From NCBI RefSeq assembly GCF_020166395.1, contig NZ_JAIQXU010000004.1, positions 143,527-207,526 of the forward strand: 64,000 nt of DNA, written 5' to 3'. The translations under genes were made by a program, and so were the position numbers. Positions 16,255 to 29,099 of this stretch are shown here, in pieces. Source of the DNA: Deinococcus betulae. Its GTDB lineage: Bacteria; Deinococcota; Deinococci; Deinococcales; Deinococcaceae. A model generated the notes under the pieces. That model was not told where the DNA came from and did not search any database. It saw nothing but the letters and a program-made list of their open reading frames with translations. Position 1 is the first letter of the stretch. Each line of letters opens with the position of its first letter.

Positions 16255-17364
16255 TTACGAGGTCTCGGTGACGGCAATCATCAGCTCCACCAGGGCTGGG
16301 TCAAACTGCTGGCCCGCCTGGGCGCGCAGTTCGGCCACCGCTTCCTCGTGGGTCCAGGCCCGCTTGTAGGGGCGGTGGCTGGTCAGGGCGTCATAGACAT
16401 CGCACAGGGCGAAGACGCGGCCTTCCAGACTGATGGCCTCGCCCGCTTTGCCCGCCGGGTAGCCGCCGCCGTTCCATCGCTCATGATGGTCCTGAATCAC
16501 GTCCAGCGCCGCTCTGGGCAAAAAGGTCAGGGCGCTGGCAAAGCGGCCTCCGGCCTCCACATGTGAGCGCATGACCACCCATTCGGCCTCGGTCAAGCGG
16601 CCCGGCTTGAGCAAGATGGCGTCGGGCACCGCAATCTTGCCAATGTCATGGAGGTAGGCGCCCCAGCGCAGCGCTTCCAGGCGTTCTGGCTCCCAGCCCA
16701 GCCGGGCCGCCACGCGCAGCGCCAGACTGGTCACGCGGTCGGTGTGGCCCTGCGTTTCTCCGTCGCGGGCTTCCAGGGCGAGACCCAGGGCGCGCAGGGC
16801 GGCTTCATGCGCTTGCCGCGCGTGTTCCTCGGCGACCAGCCGGCCCGACAGCGCGGCAATCGTCCCCGAGACCATGGTGAACAGCGCGGCTTCCTCACTG
16901 CGCCAGATGTGCGGCGTCAGGGTGTGCATCAGGAAAGCGCCCAGCAGCCGGCCGTCGCGGGTGCGCACCGGCGCGGCGGCCACGCTGGCCACCCCCAACT
17001 CGGGAAAGCCGGCTGTGTCAGAGCTGGCGGCGGTGTCATCGTAGAACAAGGGCCCCGCCGTCTGTTCCAGGGCCAGCAGCAACGGTGTGCCTGCCGGCAG
17101 CCCGTGGGCAGCAATGGCCTGCATGCCAGGTGTGGCGGGCATCTCGCCCGTAGCTGCGCGCACCCGGTAGGCCAGCTCCCGGCCTTCAAGCTGAAAATAG
17201 GCCGACCCCACCGCCGCCGTCTCGCTGACCAGCTTCTCCAGCGTTGGGGTCACACCGGCCGCCAGGGACGGCGCCGCCAGGGCCAATTGGGTCAGTTGCA
17301 GCAGGTCACGGGCGGTGTCCTCGCGCGACAGAGCAGAAGGCGAGGAGAGGAAGTCGGCGCTCAT
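16255..17364 (-). CDS. GAF and HD-GYP domain phosphodiesterase
   Basis: This 369-residue cytoplasmic protein has an N-terminal GAF-like sensor (about 30-175) and an HD-GYP domain (about 190-365). Metal-ligand motifs are present: H207 in GHTDR, HD at 239-240 in YLHDIGK, HH at 293-294 and GYP at 301-303. HD-GYP enzymes hydrolyse c-di-GMP, usually fully to GMP. Intact motifs suggest activity. A -10 box TAGACT seven bases before the ATG suggests a leaderless message. It is convergent with the kinase gene. With the EAL protein at 57.3 kb, the window encodes two c-di-GMP hydrolase candidates. Confidence 0.9.
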   Translation of the reverse strand: MSADFLSSPSALSREDTARDLLQLTQLALAAPSLAAGVTPTLEKLVSETAAVGSAYFQLEGRELAYRVRAATGEMPATPGMQAIAAHGLPAGTPLLLALEQTAGPLFYDDTAASSDTAGFPELGVASVAAAPVRTRDGRLLGAFLMHTLTPHIWRSEEAALFTMVSGTIAALSGRLVAEEHARQAHEAALRALGLALEARDGETQGHTDRVTSLALRVAARLGWEPERLEALRWGAYLHDIGKIAVPDAILLKPGRLTEAEWVVMRSHVEAGGRFASALTFLPRAALDVIQDHHERWNGGGYPAGKAGEAISLEGRVFALCDVYDALTSHRPYKRAWTHEEAVAELRAQAGQQFDPALVELMIAVTETS

Positions 17365-17475
17365 GGCAAAGAGTCTAGGAAAGCGGGTCTTTCAGCTTTC
17401 GTGCAGAGCTTGACCGTGAGGAGGGGTGTGGCGGGCAACGGTCCTACTTAAACGGAAGAGGCCGCTGGCCCATCC

Positions 17476-18453
17476 TCACCCCTCCTGAAGTAGTGCGTGG
17501 GCGGTGCGGTCGTCCACCACCAGCGTCGTCATCAGGCCACCGGCCAGGGCGGCGCGCAGGGCCGTGACTTTGCCTAGGCCACTGACCACGCAGACCGAGT
17601 GCCCAGCGCGCAGGGTGCCCAGGTCTGGGCCGCTGCTGCGCGCGTTGATGGGCAGACCAGTCCAGGTACCGTCGGTGCGGAAAAACACGGTGGCAATGTC
17701 GCCGGCCACCCCCTGCGCCAACAGCGCCTGCTGGTCTGCTCCACTGAGGTAGCCGGCCGCGTAGACATGGCTGGGCACCTGTGCATGGGCCGACCCCACC
17801 GAGTACAGGCGCACGTCCGCGCGGGCCTGAAGGGCCAGCACCTGCCCCACGCTGCGTTCGCGCCACATGGCGGCGCGGGTGGCGGGGTCGTCAAAAAAGG
17901 TCGGCACCGGGAACAGGTGGGCGCGTGCGCCGTAAGCCCCAGCAAAGCGCGTCATGGTGTCGGTGACAAAGCCGTCCGTAAAGTCCAGCGCGCTGGCACT
18001 GCCGTTGAGCTGCACCACCTGCAGGCCGGCCAGCGGGCGCGGCGTCAGCACACGCGACACGGCGTCCAGGGTGGTCCCCCAGGCCAGCCCCAGCACCTGC
18101 CCAGGCCGCAGGGTCTGGTTCAGCAGCCGCGCAGCAGCCACGGCCACCCGCTCCAGCCAGACCGCTTCGGGGCTGTGCGGCGGCACCGGGACCACGTGGG
18201 GCGTCAGGAATGGGTAGCGGGCACGCAACTGCGCCTCCAGGCTCTGCGGCGCGGAATGTGGATCGTGAATGCGGATCTCGACCAGACCGCTGCGGCGGGC
18301 GTAGGTGAGCAGGCGGCTGACTTTGGGCCGCGACAGCCGCAGTTCCTGGGCAATGGCCTCTGTGGTCAGGCCCTGGTGGTAATACAGGCGGGCCACCTGC
18401 GCCGCCTGTGCGGCCTGGTCGTCCCGGAGCGCCTCTGTCACGTCCCGCAGCAT
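17476..18453 (-). CDS. SorC/DeoR-type sugar-binding transcriptional regulator
   Basis: This 325-residue regulator has an N-terminal HTH (LTTEAIAQELRLSRPKVSRLLTYARRSGLVEI) and a C-terminal phosphosugar-binding domain (GQVLGLAWGTTLDAV, VQLNGS, FPVPTFFDDPATRAAM, ADVRLYSVGSA, GDIATVFFRTDG). That is the SorC architecture. The frame extends to 18483, but that start would fall inside the operator at 18475-18492, so I use the ATG at 18453. It is divergent from glpK-glpD and is presumably their regulator, responding to glycerol 3-phosphate or a related ligand. SorC control of glp genes differs from the GlpR or GlpP schemes of other bacteria. Confidence 0.88.
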   Translation of the reverse strand: MLRDVTEALRDDQAAQAAQVARLYYHQGLTTEAIAQELRLSRPKVSRLLTYARRSGLVEIRIHDPHSAPQSLEAQLRARYPFLTPHVVPVPPHSPEAVWLERVAVAAARLLNQTLRPGQVLGLAWGTTLDAVSRVLTPRPLAGLQVVQLNGSASALDFTDGFVTDTMTRFAGAYGARAHLFPVPTFFDDPATRAAMWRERSVGQVLALQARADVRLYSVGSAHAQVPSHVYAAGYLSGADQQALLAQGVAGDIATVFFRTDGTWTGLPINARSSGPDLGTLRAGHSVCVVSGLGKVTALRAALAGGLMTTLVVDDRTAHALLQEG

Positions 18454-18474
18454 ACGGCAAGACCAGAGGCTGAT

Positions 18475-18525
18475 TCTGAACAAATGTTCAGAGGGTTTGA
18501 CTTTTTGTTCAAGGGGTGGTGTGCT
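18475..18525. promoter_or_regulatory. SorC operator and glpK promoter
   Basis: TCTGAACAAATGTTCAGA (18475-18492) is a perfect inverted repeat with a two-base centre. A second half-site TGTTCA lies 21 bases downstream (18506-18511), two helical turns away. A candidate glpK promoter is TTGACT (18497-18502), 17-base spacer, TGTGCT (18520-18525). Bound protein would cover the -35 and spacer, consistent with repression. Confidence 0.6.
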
Positions 18526-18566
18526 GGTGACTGCGTCTCGCCTCTCCCCTTTCCCGCAGGAGCCAC

Positions 18567-20062
18567 ATGACCAGATACATCCTGGCCCTTGATCAGGGCA
18601 CCACCAGCAGCCGCGCCATCGTGTTTGACCGGCAGGGCCAGATTCGATTCACGGCCCAAAAGGAGTTCCCGCAGCATTTTCCTCAGCCGGGCTGGGTTGA
18701 GCACGACCCGCGTGACCTCTGGAGCACCCAGATTGGCGTGGCGCAGGAAGCCATCAGCGGGGCGGGGCTGCGGGCCTCGGACCTGGCGGCCATCGGGATT
18801 ACCAATCAGCGCGAAACCGTGCTGGTGTGGGACCGCGCCACGGGGGAGCCGATTCACCGCGCCATCGTGTGGCAGGACCGCCGCACCGCGCCCCTGTGCG
18901 ACGCCCTGCGGGCCCAGGGTCACGAGGGACTGATTCGGGAGAAGACAGGGCTGCTGCTGGACGCCTATTTCAGCGGCACGAAAATCGCCTGGATGCTGGA
19001 CGCCGTGCCCGGTGCGCGTGACCGTGCCGAGCGCGGCGAGCTGGCCTGCGGCACGGTAGACACCTGGCTGGTGTGGCAACTGACGGGCGGTGAACTGCAC
19101 GTCACCGATACCTCCAATGCCAGCCGCACCCTGCTGCTGAACATTCACACCGGCGACTGGGACGATGACCTGCTGGCCCTTCTGCGGGTGCCGCGCGCGC
19201 TGCTGCCCCAGGTGCGGCCCAGCAGCGAAGTGTACGGCGAAACCGCGCCGGGCTTGCTGGGCGCCCGCGTCAAGATCGCGGGCATCGCCGGAGATCAGCA
19301 GGCGGCGACCTTCGGGCAGGTGTGCCTGCACCGGGGGATGGCCAAAAATACCTACGGCACCGGCTGTTTCATGCTGATGAACACGGCTGACGAGGTCGTG
19401 ACCAGTCAGAACCGCCTGCTGTCCACTGTGGCCTGGCAGCGCGGCGAGGCGCGGACCTACGCTCTGGAAGGCTCGGTGTTTGTGGCGGGCGCGGTGGTGC
19501 AGTGGCTGCGCGACGGCCTGGGCCTGATCCGGGACGCGGCCGAGGTTGAGGCGCTGGCCACGAGCGTGCCCGACAGTGGCGGCGTCTTTTTTGTGCCGGC
19601 GTTTGTGGGCCTGGGGGCGCCGTACTGGGACCCCTACGCCCGCGGCACCGTGGTTGGCCTGACGCGCGGCAGTACTGGGGCCCACTTGGCACGCGCCGCG
19701 CTGGACAGCGTGGCCTTTCAGGCCGCCGACCTGCTGGACGCCATGGAGCGGGACAGCGGCGTGGGGCTCAGTGACCTGCGGGTAGACGGCGGGGCCAGCC
19801 GCAACAACCTGCTGATGCAGGTGCAGGCCGACCTGCTGGGCGTGACGGTCACCCGCCCGAAGGTCACCGAGACCACGGCGCTGGGCGCGGCTTTTCTGGC
19901 TGGCCTGGCTGTGGGCTACTGGCAGGATGAGGCCGAACTGGAAGCGCTGTGGCAGGTGGACCGTCAGTTCGAGCCGGGGCTGGACCCGGCCGATCGGGAG
20001 CAGCGTCTGGCCCGCTGGCGCCGCGCCGTGGAGCGCAGCCGCGCCTGGGCTGAGGAGGACGT

Positions 20063-20066
<4 letters not shown>
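18567..20066 (+). CDS. glpK: Glycerol kinase
   Basis: This 499-residue enzyme phosphorylates glycerol to sn-glycerol 3-phosphate. N-terminal [17 protein letters not shown] (8-24), [38 protein letters not shown], the [12 protein letters not shown] adenosine region and [12 protein letters not shown] all match GlpK. Length is standard (about 500). The start has AGGAG eight bases upstream. It is cotranscribed with glpD, with a four-base overlap. No glpF facilitator is in the window. Confidence 0.96.
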
Positions 20067-21670
<1,604 letters not shown>

Positions 21671-21682
21671 CAGATTGGAAAG

Positions 21683-21895
21683 GTGACCGCTCCTTCTGCT
21701 GATGCCCTGGCGACCCTGGACAGGCAGGCTTCGGCGCTGCTTGACCGTCTGGAAGCGCTGCGCCGCCAGCCCGTGACGCCCCAGACCCTGCCCGAATGGC
21801 TGAGCGCCTGGAGACGGATCAAATGCGACGTGCAAACCCTGTGGGGGACGCAGATCTGGGCCACCAATGTGGACACCAGAGACGCCGAGGCCTGA
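21683..21895 (+). pseudogene. 5' part of the M3 peptidase gene, separated by an in-frame TGA
   Basis: These 70 codons (GTG start after GGAAAG) encode a helical segment ending TLWGTQIWATNVDTRDAEA and then TGA at 21893-21895. The TGA is in the same frame as the downstream M3 peptidase. Skipping it, the text continues ACYRHLMSVWIPQLG, the pattern expected near the N-terminus of M3 oligoendopeptidases (a helix, an N-DT-D-AE motif, then the next helix). This is therefore best read as the 5' end of one gene carrying a nonsense mutation. The joined product would be about 555 residues, normal for the family. A genuine separate small protein is the less likely alternative. Confidence 0.65.
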
Positions 21896-21913
21896 GCCTG
21901 CTACCGCCACCTC

Positions 21914-23350
21914 ATGAGCGTCTGGATTCCGCAGCTCGGCGCGCACGACGAGCCGCTGGCCCGCCTGGCCCTGGAGGCGGGGGTGGCTGACCGCTTTCCC
22001 GGTCTCGCCCTGAAACTGCGGGCAGACCTGGGGGGCCAGCAGAGTGACACCCTGCGGGCCCTCTTCTCTCAGGAGCGCCTTCTGGGCAGCGAACACGACG
22101 TCATCACGGCCAATCAGGTGGCTTCGTGGGCAGGCGAGTCCCTCAGCCTGCAAGAGGCGCAGGCCCGACTGAACCACATGGGCGACTCGCCCGAACGCCG
22201 CGCGCTTTGGGAGGCCGTGAACACGTCCACCCTACAAGGCGCGCAGGAACTGGATAAGCTGTTCAGCCGCCTGCTGGGGCTGCGCCAGCAGATGGCGGCG
22301 GCAGCAGGCGCCGACACCTACGCCGACCACGTCTGGCAGCAGACCGGGCGGGAATACACCATTGCCCAGACCGAAGCGTTCGTGGATGACCTGGCCCAGC
22401 TCTTTGCGCCGTTGCAGACGCTGGTTGCCGAGCGCCGGGCCAGGCAGCTGGGCACGGACAGGCTGCGGCCGTGGCACCAGACGGTGCGGGTCAACGCGCT
22501 GACTGGCACGCCTCTGGCTGTCGAGGAGTACCTGCCCGCCGTACGGCAGATTCTGGCCGCGCTTGACCCGGCCTTTGCCGCCGTCGTGAACAGGTTGGAA
22601 AGAGAAGGAGGCATTGACCTCGTGCCCCGCCCCGGCAAGGTTCAGGGCAACTTTGCGCTGCTGCTCTCGGCCCAGGCCACTGCGCGGGTGCTATGTAACG
22701 TCACAAGAGGTCTGGACGAATTCCGCGCCCTGTTGCACGAACTGGGGCACGCCATTCATTTTGTCACCCTGTCCAGCCAGCCTGAAACTACCCTCTGGGA
22801 CACCTACGATTTTCAGGAAGTCTGCGAATTCTACGCTTTTGTGTTCACCATGCTGGGCACCGAGCAGGCTGCCAGACACTTTGACCTGAGCCCCGAAGAC
22901 CACCAGAAATACCGACGGTCTCTGGCAGAAAGTTTCCTGACACGGCTGCGCTCGGTGGATGAGCGGGTGCGGTTTGAGCTGTGGGTGTACCGGCAGCGCG
23001 GCGCGGTCACCCCCGCCGAAATGGACGCGGCCTTCCTGTCGCTGACCCAGCAGTCTGCCGTGGACTGGACGGGCCACGAGGCCATGCTGGCCAAGGGCTG
23101 GCAGAGCCCATTTCTCTTCCAGTTCAGCTTTTACAACATTGAGTACGCCATCGCCACCATCGCGGCGCTGCTGTTCTTCAAGGCTTACCAGGAGGCGCCG
23201 CAGGAGGCGATGGCCAGATTCAAACGTGCCATGCGGATGGGCGCGACCGCCGGACCAACGGCTATCTTTGCGGAGGCAGGCATCTCGTTTCCCTTCTCGC
23301 GGGCGCAGTTGGAAACCGCCCGCGCCGTGCTGGCGGACTGGCTCAGCTAG
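21914..23350 (+). CDS. M3-family oligoendopeptidase, main body (5' truncated by stop)
   Basis: These 478 residues contain the M3 zinc metalloprotease core: HELGH at 275-279 within LLHELGHAIHF, and a downstream glutamate in YDFQEVCEFYAF as the third ligand candidate. The C-terminal half (FLFQFSFYNIEYAIATIAALLFF) is typical of the oligopeptidase F-like branch, cytoplasmic enzymes that degrade short peptides. The ATG at 21914 has no ribosome-binding site and lies 18 bases after the in-frame TGA that separates it from its N-terminal segment. The piece may be made by reinitiation, by read-through, or not at all. The catalytic centre is intact. Confidence 0.82.
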   Translation: MSVWIPQLGAHDEPLARLALEAGVADRFPGLALKLRADLGGQQSDTLRALFSQERLLGSEHDVITANQVASWAGESLSLQEAQARLNHMGDSPERRALWEAVNTSTLQGAQELDKLFSRLLGLRQQMAAAAGADTYADHVWQQTGREYTIAQTEAFVDDLAQLFAPLQTLVAERRARQLGTDRLRPWHQTVRVNALTGTPLAVEEYLPAVRQILAALDPAFAAVVNRLEREGGIDLVPRPGKVQGNFALLLSAQATARVLCNVTRGLDEFRALLHELGHAIHFVTLSSQPETTLWDTYDFQEVCEFYAFVFTMLGTEQAARHFDLSPEDHQKYRRSLAESFLTRLRSVDERVRFELWVYRQRGAVTPAEMDAAFLSLTQQSAVDWTGHEAMLAKGWQSPFLFQFSFYNIEYAIATIAALLFFKAYQEAPQEAMARFKRAMRMGATAGPTAIFAEAGISFPFSRAQLETARAVLADWLS

Positions 23351-23353
23351 GTC

Positions 23354-23668
23354 CTATAGCCCAAAGACCCCGCGCTGCTGAGGGTGCACGAGGTCCGTGT
23401 ACTCCGGGTGCTTGCGAATGTAGCCAGCAATAAAGGGGCACATGGGCACCACCCGCTTGCCCTGGGCGCGAACATCGTCCAGGGCAAAGCGGGCCAGCTG
23501 GCTGCCCAGGCCTTCGCCCTCGTGGCCCTCCTCAATCACTGTGTGGGGCAGCATCACGGCGCCCTCGCCGGCGGGGCGAAACTCGGCGTAGCCCAGCACC
23601 TGCTCGCCCCGGAGCAGTTCATAGCGCTGGGTGTCGTCGTTGCGGCGAACTTCGGGGGTCTGGGTCAT
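23354..23668 (-). CDS. Small GNAT-type N-acetyltransferase
   Basis: This 104-residue protein belongs to the short GNAT group with one acetyl-CoA site (COG2388-like). RYELLRGEQVLGYAEFR, HTVIEEGHEGEGLGSQLARFAL and VVPMCPFIAGYIRKHPEY match it, the last two corresponding to the CoA-binding loop and the characteristic CPF-Y--HPEY ending. Substrate is unknown. It is convergent with the M3 peptidase, with three bases between the stops and no hairpin seen. Confidence 0.85.
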   Translation of the reverse strand: MTQTPEVRRNDDTQRYELLRGEQVLGYAEFRPAGEGAVMLPHTVIEEGHEGEGLGSQLARFALDDVRAQGKRVVPMCPFIAGYIRKHPEYTDLVHPQQRGVFGL

Positions 23669-23778
23669 GGCCTATGGTGGCGCATAGCGGGCCGGACAGG
23701 CCATAGACAGGTTCTTCACGCAGCGTCTTCTGGCCAAGGCGGCCTCCTTCTGGGCGCGCGGCGTGTCACCATGCCCCT

Positions 23779-25146
23779 ATGCATGACCCGTTTTCGCCCC
23801 TGCCGCTGCCCAGCCGTCAGGAGCGGCGCGCCCTGGGCCGCGCGCTGCGCGTCACCCTGCCCCGGCGAGACCACGCCCAGTTCGAGGCTGCTGGCGACCG
23901 CACCGACCACATCCTGGCGGCCCTGCACGCTGGTGCCAACGGCTGCATGACCCACCTGCTGTCGCTGCGCTTTGGGCGCATGGTGGCCAGCCCCTTCGCT
24001 TTCTTTCGGGGAACGGCCGGCCTGATGGCCGCTGACCTGGCCGGTACGCCGGTCACGGGCGAACGGGTGCAGGCCAGCGGCGACGCCCACTGCGCCAACT
24101 TTGGTGCTTTTGCGACCGGCGAGCGCAACCTGGTTTTTGACCTCAACGACTTTGACGAGACCCTGCGCGCACCATGGGAATGGGACGTGCGCCGCCTGGC
24201 CACCAGCCTGGTGCTGGCCGCGCGTGAAGCCGGGCACAGCGAGGCCGACGCCTGCTTTGCGGCCCGCAGCGCGGCGCGGGCCTACCGCCTGCACCTGCGC
24301 ACCTATGCCAGACAGCACCACCTGGACGTGTGGTACGACCGCATTGACGCCTCCGAGGCCCTGGCTGACATGGCCGCCGACGCCCGCGCGCACGGTCAGG
24401 CCATGTTTGCCAAGGCCAGTACCCGCACCCACCTGCACACCCTGAAAAAACTGGCGGTGCAGACCCCGGCGGGCTGGCGCCTGCGCGACGATCCGCCGCT
24501 GCTGGTCCATACCGACGACGCGCTGGCCGAAACCATGCTTGACGGCGTTCGCGCCGGCTACTTGGACAGCGTGGCGCCCGACCGCCGCGCCTTGCTGTCC
24601 CGGTATCACCTGGCCGACTGGGCGCTGAAGGTGACGGGCGTGGGCAGCTGCGGGCGCCGGGTGCTGGTGCTGCTGCTGGCCGCCGACGGCGACGACGTGC
24701 TGTTCTTGCAGGTCAAGGAGGCCCGGCCCAGTGTGCTGGAGCCCTACGCTGGCCCCACTGTGGCCCGCAACCCTGCGCACCGGGTCGTGCGCGGCCAGCA
24801 GCTGATGCAGGCGGCCACCGACCCCTTCCTGGGCTGGGCGTCCGGAGAGGGCTTCTGCGGGTATGTGCGCCAGCTGCGAGACCTCAAAGGCCGCTTTGAG
24901 TTGCAGGCGGTGACCCCGCGCACCCTCGAAGAAATTGCCGAGCTGTGTGGCTGGGCGCTGGCCCGCGCGCACGCCCGCACCGGGGACGCGGTGGTCCTGG
25001 GGGCCTACCTGGGCCGCCGTGAAACCTTTGACGAGGCCACAGCGGCTTTTGGGGTCGCCTACGCCGATCAGGCCGAGCGTGACCACGCAGTGCTGGCCCG
25101 CGCCGTGAGCAGAGGCGAGATAGCCACTGAGGCCGACCCCAAGTAA
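23779..25146 (+). CDS. DUF2252 domain protein (kinase-like fold)
   Basis: This 455-residue protein spans a full DUF2252 domain. Recognisable blocks are RFGRMVASPFAFFRGTA, GDAHCANFGAFATG, VFDLNDFDETLRAPWEWDVRRLATSL, GVGSCGRRVLVLLL, FLQVKEARPSVLEPY, GQQLMQAATDPFLGW and CGWALARAHARTGD. The GD-H--NFG and DFDE motifs recall the catalytic and metal loops of aminoglycoside-phosphotransferase-like kinases, so phosphotransfer is plausible but the substrate is unknown. It appears to be a single-gene unit. Confidence 0.9.
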   Translation: MHDPFSPLPLPSRQERRALGRALRVTLPRRDHAQFEAAGDRTDHILAALHAGANGCMTHLLSLRFGRMVASPFAFFRGTAGLMAADLAGTPVTGERVQASGDAHCANFGAFATGERNLVFDLNDFDETLRAPWEWDVRRLATSLVLAAREAGHSEADACFAARSAARAYRLHLRTYARQHHLDVWYDRIDASEALADMAADARAHGQAMFAKASTRTHLHTLKKLAVQTPAGWRLRDDPPLLVHTDDALAETMLDGVRAGYLDSVAPDRRALLSRYHLADWALKVTGVGSCGRRVLVLLLAADGDDVLFLQVKEARPSVLEPYAGPTVARNPAHRVVRGQQLMQAATDPFLGWASGEGFCGYVRQLRDLKGRFELQAVTPRTLEEIAELCGWALARAHARTGDAVVLGAYLGRRETFDEATAAFGVAYADQAERDHAVLARAVSRGEIATEADPK

Positions 25147-25356
25147 CTGGAAATACGCCCACCCGTCTCAAGCCATTGGCGAGGCGGCGCTTGTCGCACT
25201 GACCTCTACTTCCACTCCTTGCCACTCTTTGTAAAAGCGGTTCAACCTTCGTGAAACTCAAGAGCCGCGCAGCAAGGCGAGTAGAACACGTACAGGTTCC
25301 GCCGGGTTCGTTGCTAAAGCTCTCCTGGTCTCCGAACGGCAAAGTCGAACGCTAGT

Positions 25357-25788
25357 TCAGCCTTCCAGGCTCTCTGCCGCGCCTCCGGTAAACCGCTTGG
25401 TCAGCCAGCGGTCAAAGCGGGCCAGGTTGTCGGCCTGACGCTCGTAGGCGCTCTGAATGGTGCGCAGGCGGGCTTGCAGCGCTTGCAGCCGCTCGTCGCT
25501 GATGGGCACGTCGGCGCGGGTCCAGTCGTGGCGGTAGGTGCCGTCTGGGCTGTGGGTGGCGCGGCGCAGGGTCACCATGTCGCGCGCCTCTTCCAGAGTC
25601 AGGCCCAGGGCCCGCAGGTCCATCAGGTCGCGCAGCAGCCGCAGGGCGTAGGGGCCGTAGAGCGCCCGCCCGGAGGCCGTCACGCCGTCCGGGGTCAACA
25701 GGCCCAGGTCGGCGTAGTGCATGACGGTGCGCCGGGTTACGCCCGCCGCGCGGGCCAGTTCGGCGGTGGTGTGGTACGGCGTCCCCAT
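25357..25788 (-). CDS. MerR-family transcriptional regulator
   Basis: This 143-residue protein has an N-terminal MerR winged helix (YHTTAELARAAGVTRRTVMHYADLGLLTPD, then ALYGPYALRLLRDLMDLRALGLTLEEAR) and a helical dimerisation region. No metal-binding cysteines are present, so it is not a metal sensor of the CueR/MerR type. Its ATG shares one base with the stop of the quinone oxidoreductase gene (TGATG), so the two are coupled. It probably controls this operon and the divergent acyl-CoA dehydrogenase, similar in layout to LiuR-type regulons. Confidence 0.87.
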   Translation of the reverse strand: MGTPYHTTAELARAAGVTRRTVMHYADLGLLTPDGVTASGRALYGPYALRLLRDLMDLRALGLTLEEARDMVTLRRATHSPDGTYRHDWTRADVPISDERLQALQARLRTIQSAYERQADNLARFDRWLTKRFTGGAAESLEG

Positions 25789-26762
25789 CACGGCACGACC
25801 ACCACCTTGCCAGTCACGCGGCGCTCCAAGAGGTCCCGCAGGGCGCGCGGGGCATCGTCTAGTGCGTAGCGCGCGCTGACCAGGGGCCGCACCTGGCCTG
25901 CTTCTATCCAGGCCATCAGCTGCGCCAGATGCTCTGCATTGCCCCTGGGGTCGCGCCGCGTGTATTCCCCCCAGAACACGCCGACCAGGCTGGCCCCTTT
26001 CAGCAGCGGCAGGTTAAGCGGCAGGCGCGGAATCTCGCCGCCCGCAAACCCCACGACCAGATACCGCCCGTTCCAGCCCAGCGCCCGGAAGGCGCTCTCA
26101 GCCCAGTGGCCACCAACAGGGTCCAGAACCACGTCCACGCCCGCCTTGCCCGTCAGGGTCTTCAGGGCCTCCTTGAGGTCGCCCTGCTCGTAATTCACCG
26201 TTTCGTCGGCGCCGTGGGCGCGGGCGACGGCCAGCTTGTCTTCCGTGCTGGCTGCGGCAATGACCCGCGCGCCCAGCGCTTTGCCAATCATCACGGCGGC
26301 CAGCCCCACCCCACCCGCCGCGCCCAGAACCAGCAGCGTCTGCCCGGCTGTCAGGTGGCCCCGGTCGGTCAGCGCGTGCATGGCGGTGCCGTAGGCCAGG
26401 GGCAGGGTCGCGCCGACCTCAAAACTCAGGGCGCTGGGCAGTGCAAATGCGGCCCCAGCTGGGGCTTTCAGGTGCGTGGCAAAGGCGCCGGTGCCGGTAA
26501 AGGCTGCTGCGCGCTGGCCCACGCGCAGGTGCTTGACCCCCTCGCCGACGGCGGTCACCACGCCCGCTGCCTCAGCACCTGGGGTGAACGGCAGCGGCGG
26601 GCGCACCTGATATTGCCCGGTCACCATCAAGGCGTCGGGATAGTTCACGCCGGCGGCGCGCACCTCCAGCACCACCTCTCCGGGGCCGGGAACTGGCGTG
26701 GGGAGGTCTTGGACCGTCAGGGTTTCGGGCTGGTCAAAGGCGGTGCAGGTCAGGGCGCGCAT
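25788..26762 (-). CDS. Zinc-independent quinone oxidoreductase (medium-chain dehydrogenase family)
   Basis: This 324-residue NADPH-dependent reductase has the GroES-like N-domain (PGPGEVVLEVRAAGVNYPDALMV, PFTPGAEAAGVVTAVGEGV) and a Rossmann domain with LVLGAAGGVGLAAVMIGKALGA. It lacks the four-cysteine structural zinc loop, which places it with QOR/enoyl reductase-like enzymes. NYEQGDLKEAL, DVVLDPVGG and GRYLVVGFAGGEIP are further family marks. The start follows GGAGG. Pairing with an acyl-CoA dehydrogenase under a MerR regulator suggests acyl-chain or enone metabolism. Confidence 0.9.
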   Translation of the reverse strand: MRALTCTAFDQPETLTVQDLPTPVPGPGEVVLEVRAAGVNYPDALMVTGQYQVRPPLPFTPGAEAAGVVTAVGEGVKHLRVGQRAAAFTGTGAFATHLKAPAGAAFALPSALSFEVGATLPLAYGTAMHALTDRGHLTAGQTLLVLGAAGGVGLAAVMIGKALGARVIAAASTEDKLAVARAHGADETVNYEQGDLKEALKTLTGKAGVDVVLDPVGGHWAESAFRALGWNGRYLVVGFAGGEIPRLPLNLPLLKGASLVGVFWGEYTRRDPRGNAEHLAQLMAWIEAGQVRPLVSARYALDDAPRALRDLLERRVTGKVVVVP

Positions 26763-26809
26763 GGGGAAACCTCCAAAGGGACGGGCGAAAGAGGCAGAAT
26801 AGAGGCATC

Positions 26810-26837
26810 TTAACGTGAACGTCCAGAATAGACGTAA
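26810..26837. promoter_or_regulatory. Candidate MerR operator in the divergent promoter region
   Basis: TTAACGTGAACGTCCA (26810-26825) contains two ACGT cores in the arrangement reported for LiuR-type MerR sites (TTnACGTnnACGTnnA). A third ACG core follows in GACGTAAACG (26831-26840). The site lies between the oxidoreductase start (26762) and the dehydrogenase start (26879). Assignment is by motif resemblance only. Confidence 0.4.
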
Positions 26838-26878
26838 ACGGACACCCTGGCCCCTCCCCTTTTCCTGCAGGAGACCCC

Positions 26879-28675
<1,797 letters not shown>

Positions 28676-29099
28676 CGGAGGTGCTCAAAGCTGAGAGGGT
28701 TCATGGGTGTGGCCCTGCATGACCGGGCTGCCAAGGTGCGCTGCGATAGGTCTACTTCGTCTTCACAGCAGTATGGCGTTGCAGCAACGGCGGGAAAGTA
28801 TCACCTGCTCCCCGAAAGACGCTCTTTCCGGTCAGAGCTTGACTTTCTTGCACCGCCTTCCGCTCAAAGCAGAGCTAGAGCCGTGCTCAACTCCTCGCTT
28901 TTGCACACTTCATCTGCAGGCAAGAACAGCCTGTCTTAAGTTCACTTAACCGACTGGTGTCAACCACTGCTCGCACCTTCGCCAGCGCGGCTGAGTTAGG
29001 CTCAAGCTCCACGTCAGTTCAAGTTTTGTCACCGGTTTCATAACCGGCGGCGGGCTCTGTTGACGTGCCGGCACGCCCCGCGTGTGCCCCGGAGGTGAC
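28676..29099. other. Intergenic region without a supported gene
   Basis: These 424 bases between the acyl-CoA dehydrogenase and the peptidoglycan-hydrolase genes hold two overlapping short frames (28703-28939 and 28707-28949) with no ribosome-binding site and no recognisable sequence. TAGGCT near 28997 might be a -10 box for the next gene. No terminator-like hairpin was found after the dehydrogenase. Confidence 0.4.

Noticed and set aside
21893..21895. TGA as a selenocysteine codon in the M3 peptidase
   Set aside because: M3 peptidases are zinc enzymes with no known selenocysteine at this N-terminal position, and no selenocysteine insertion element was evident.
28703..28949. Two overlapping short frames after the acyl-CoA dehydrogenase
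   Set aside because: No ribosome-binding site or domain; frames overlap each other and show no coding character.
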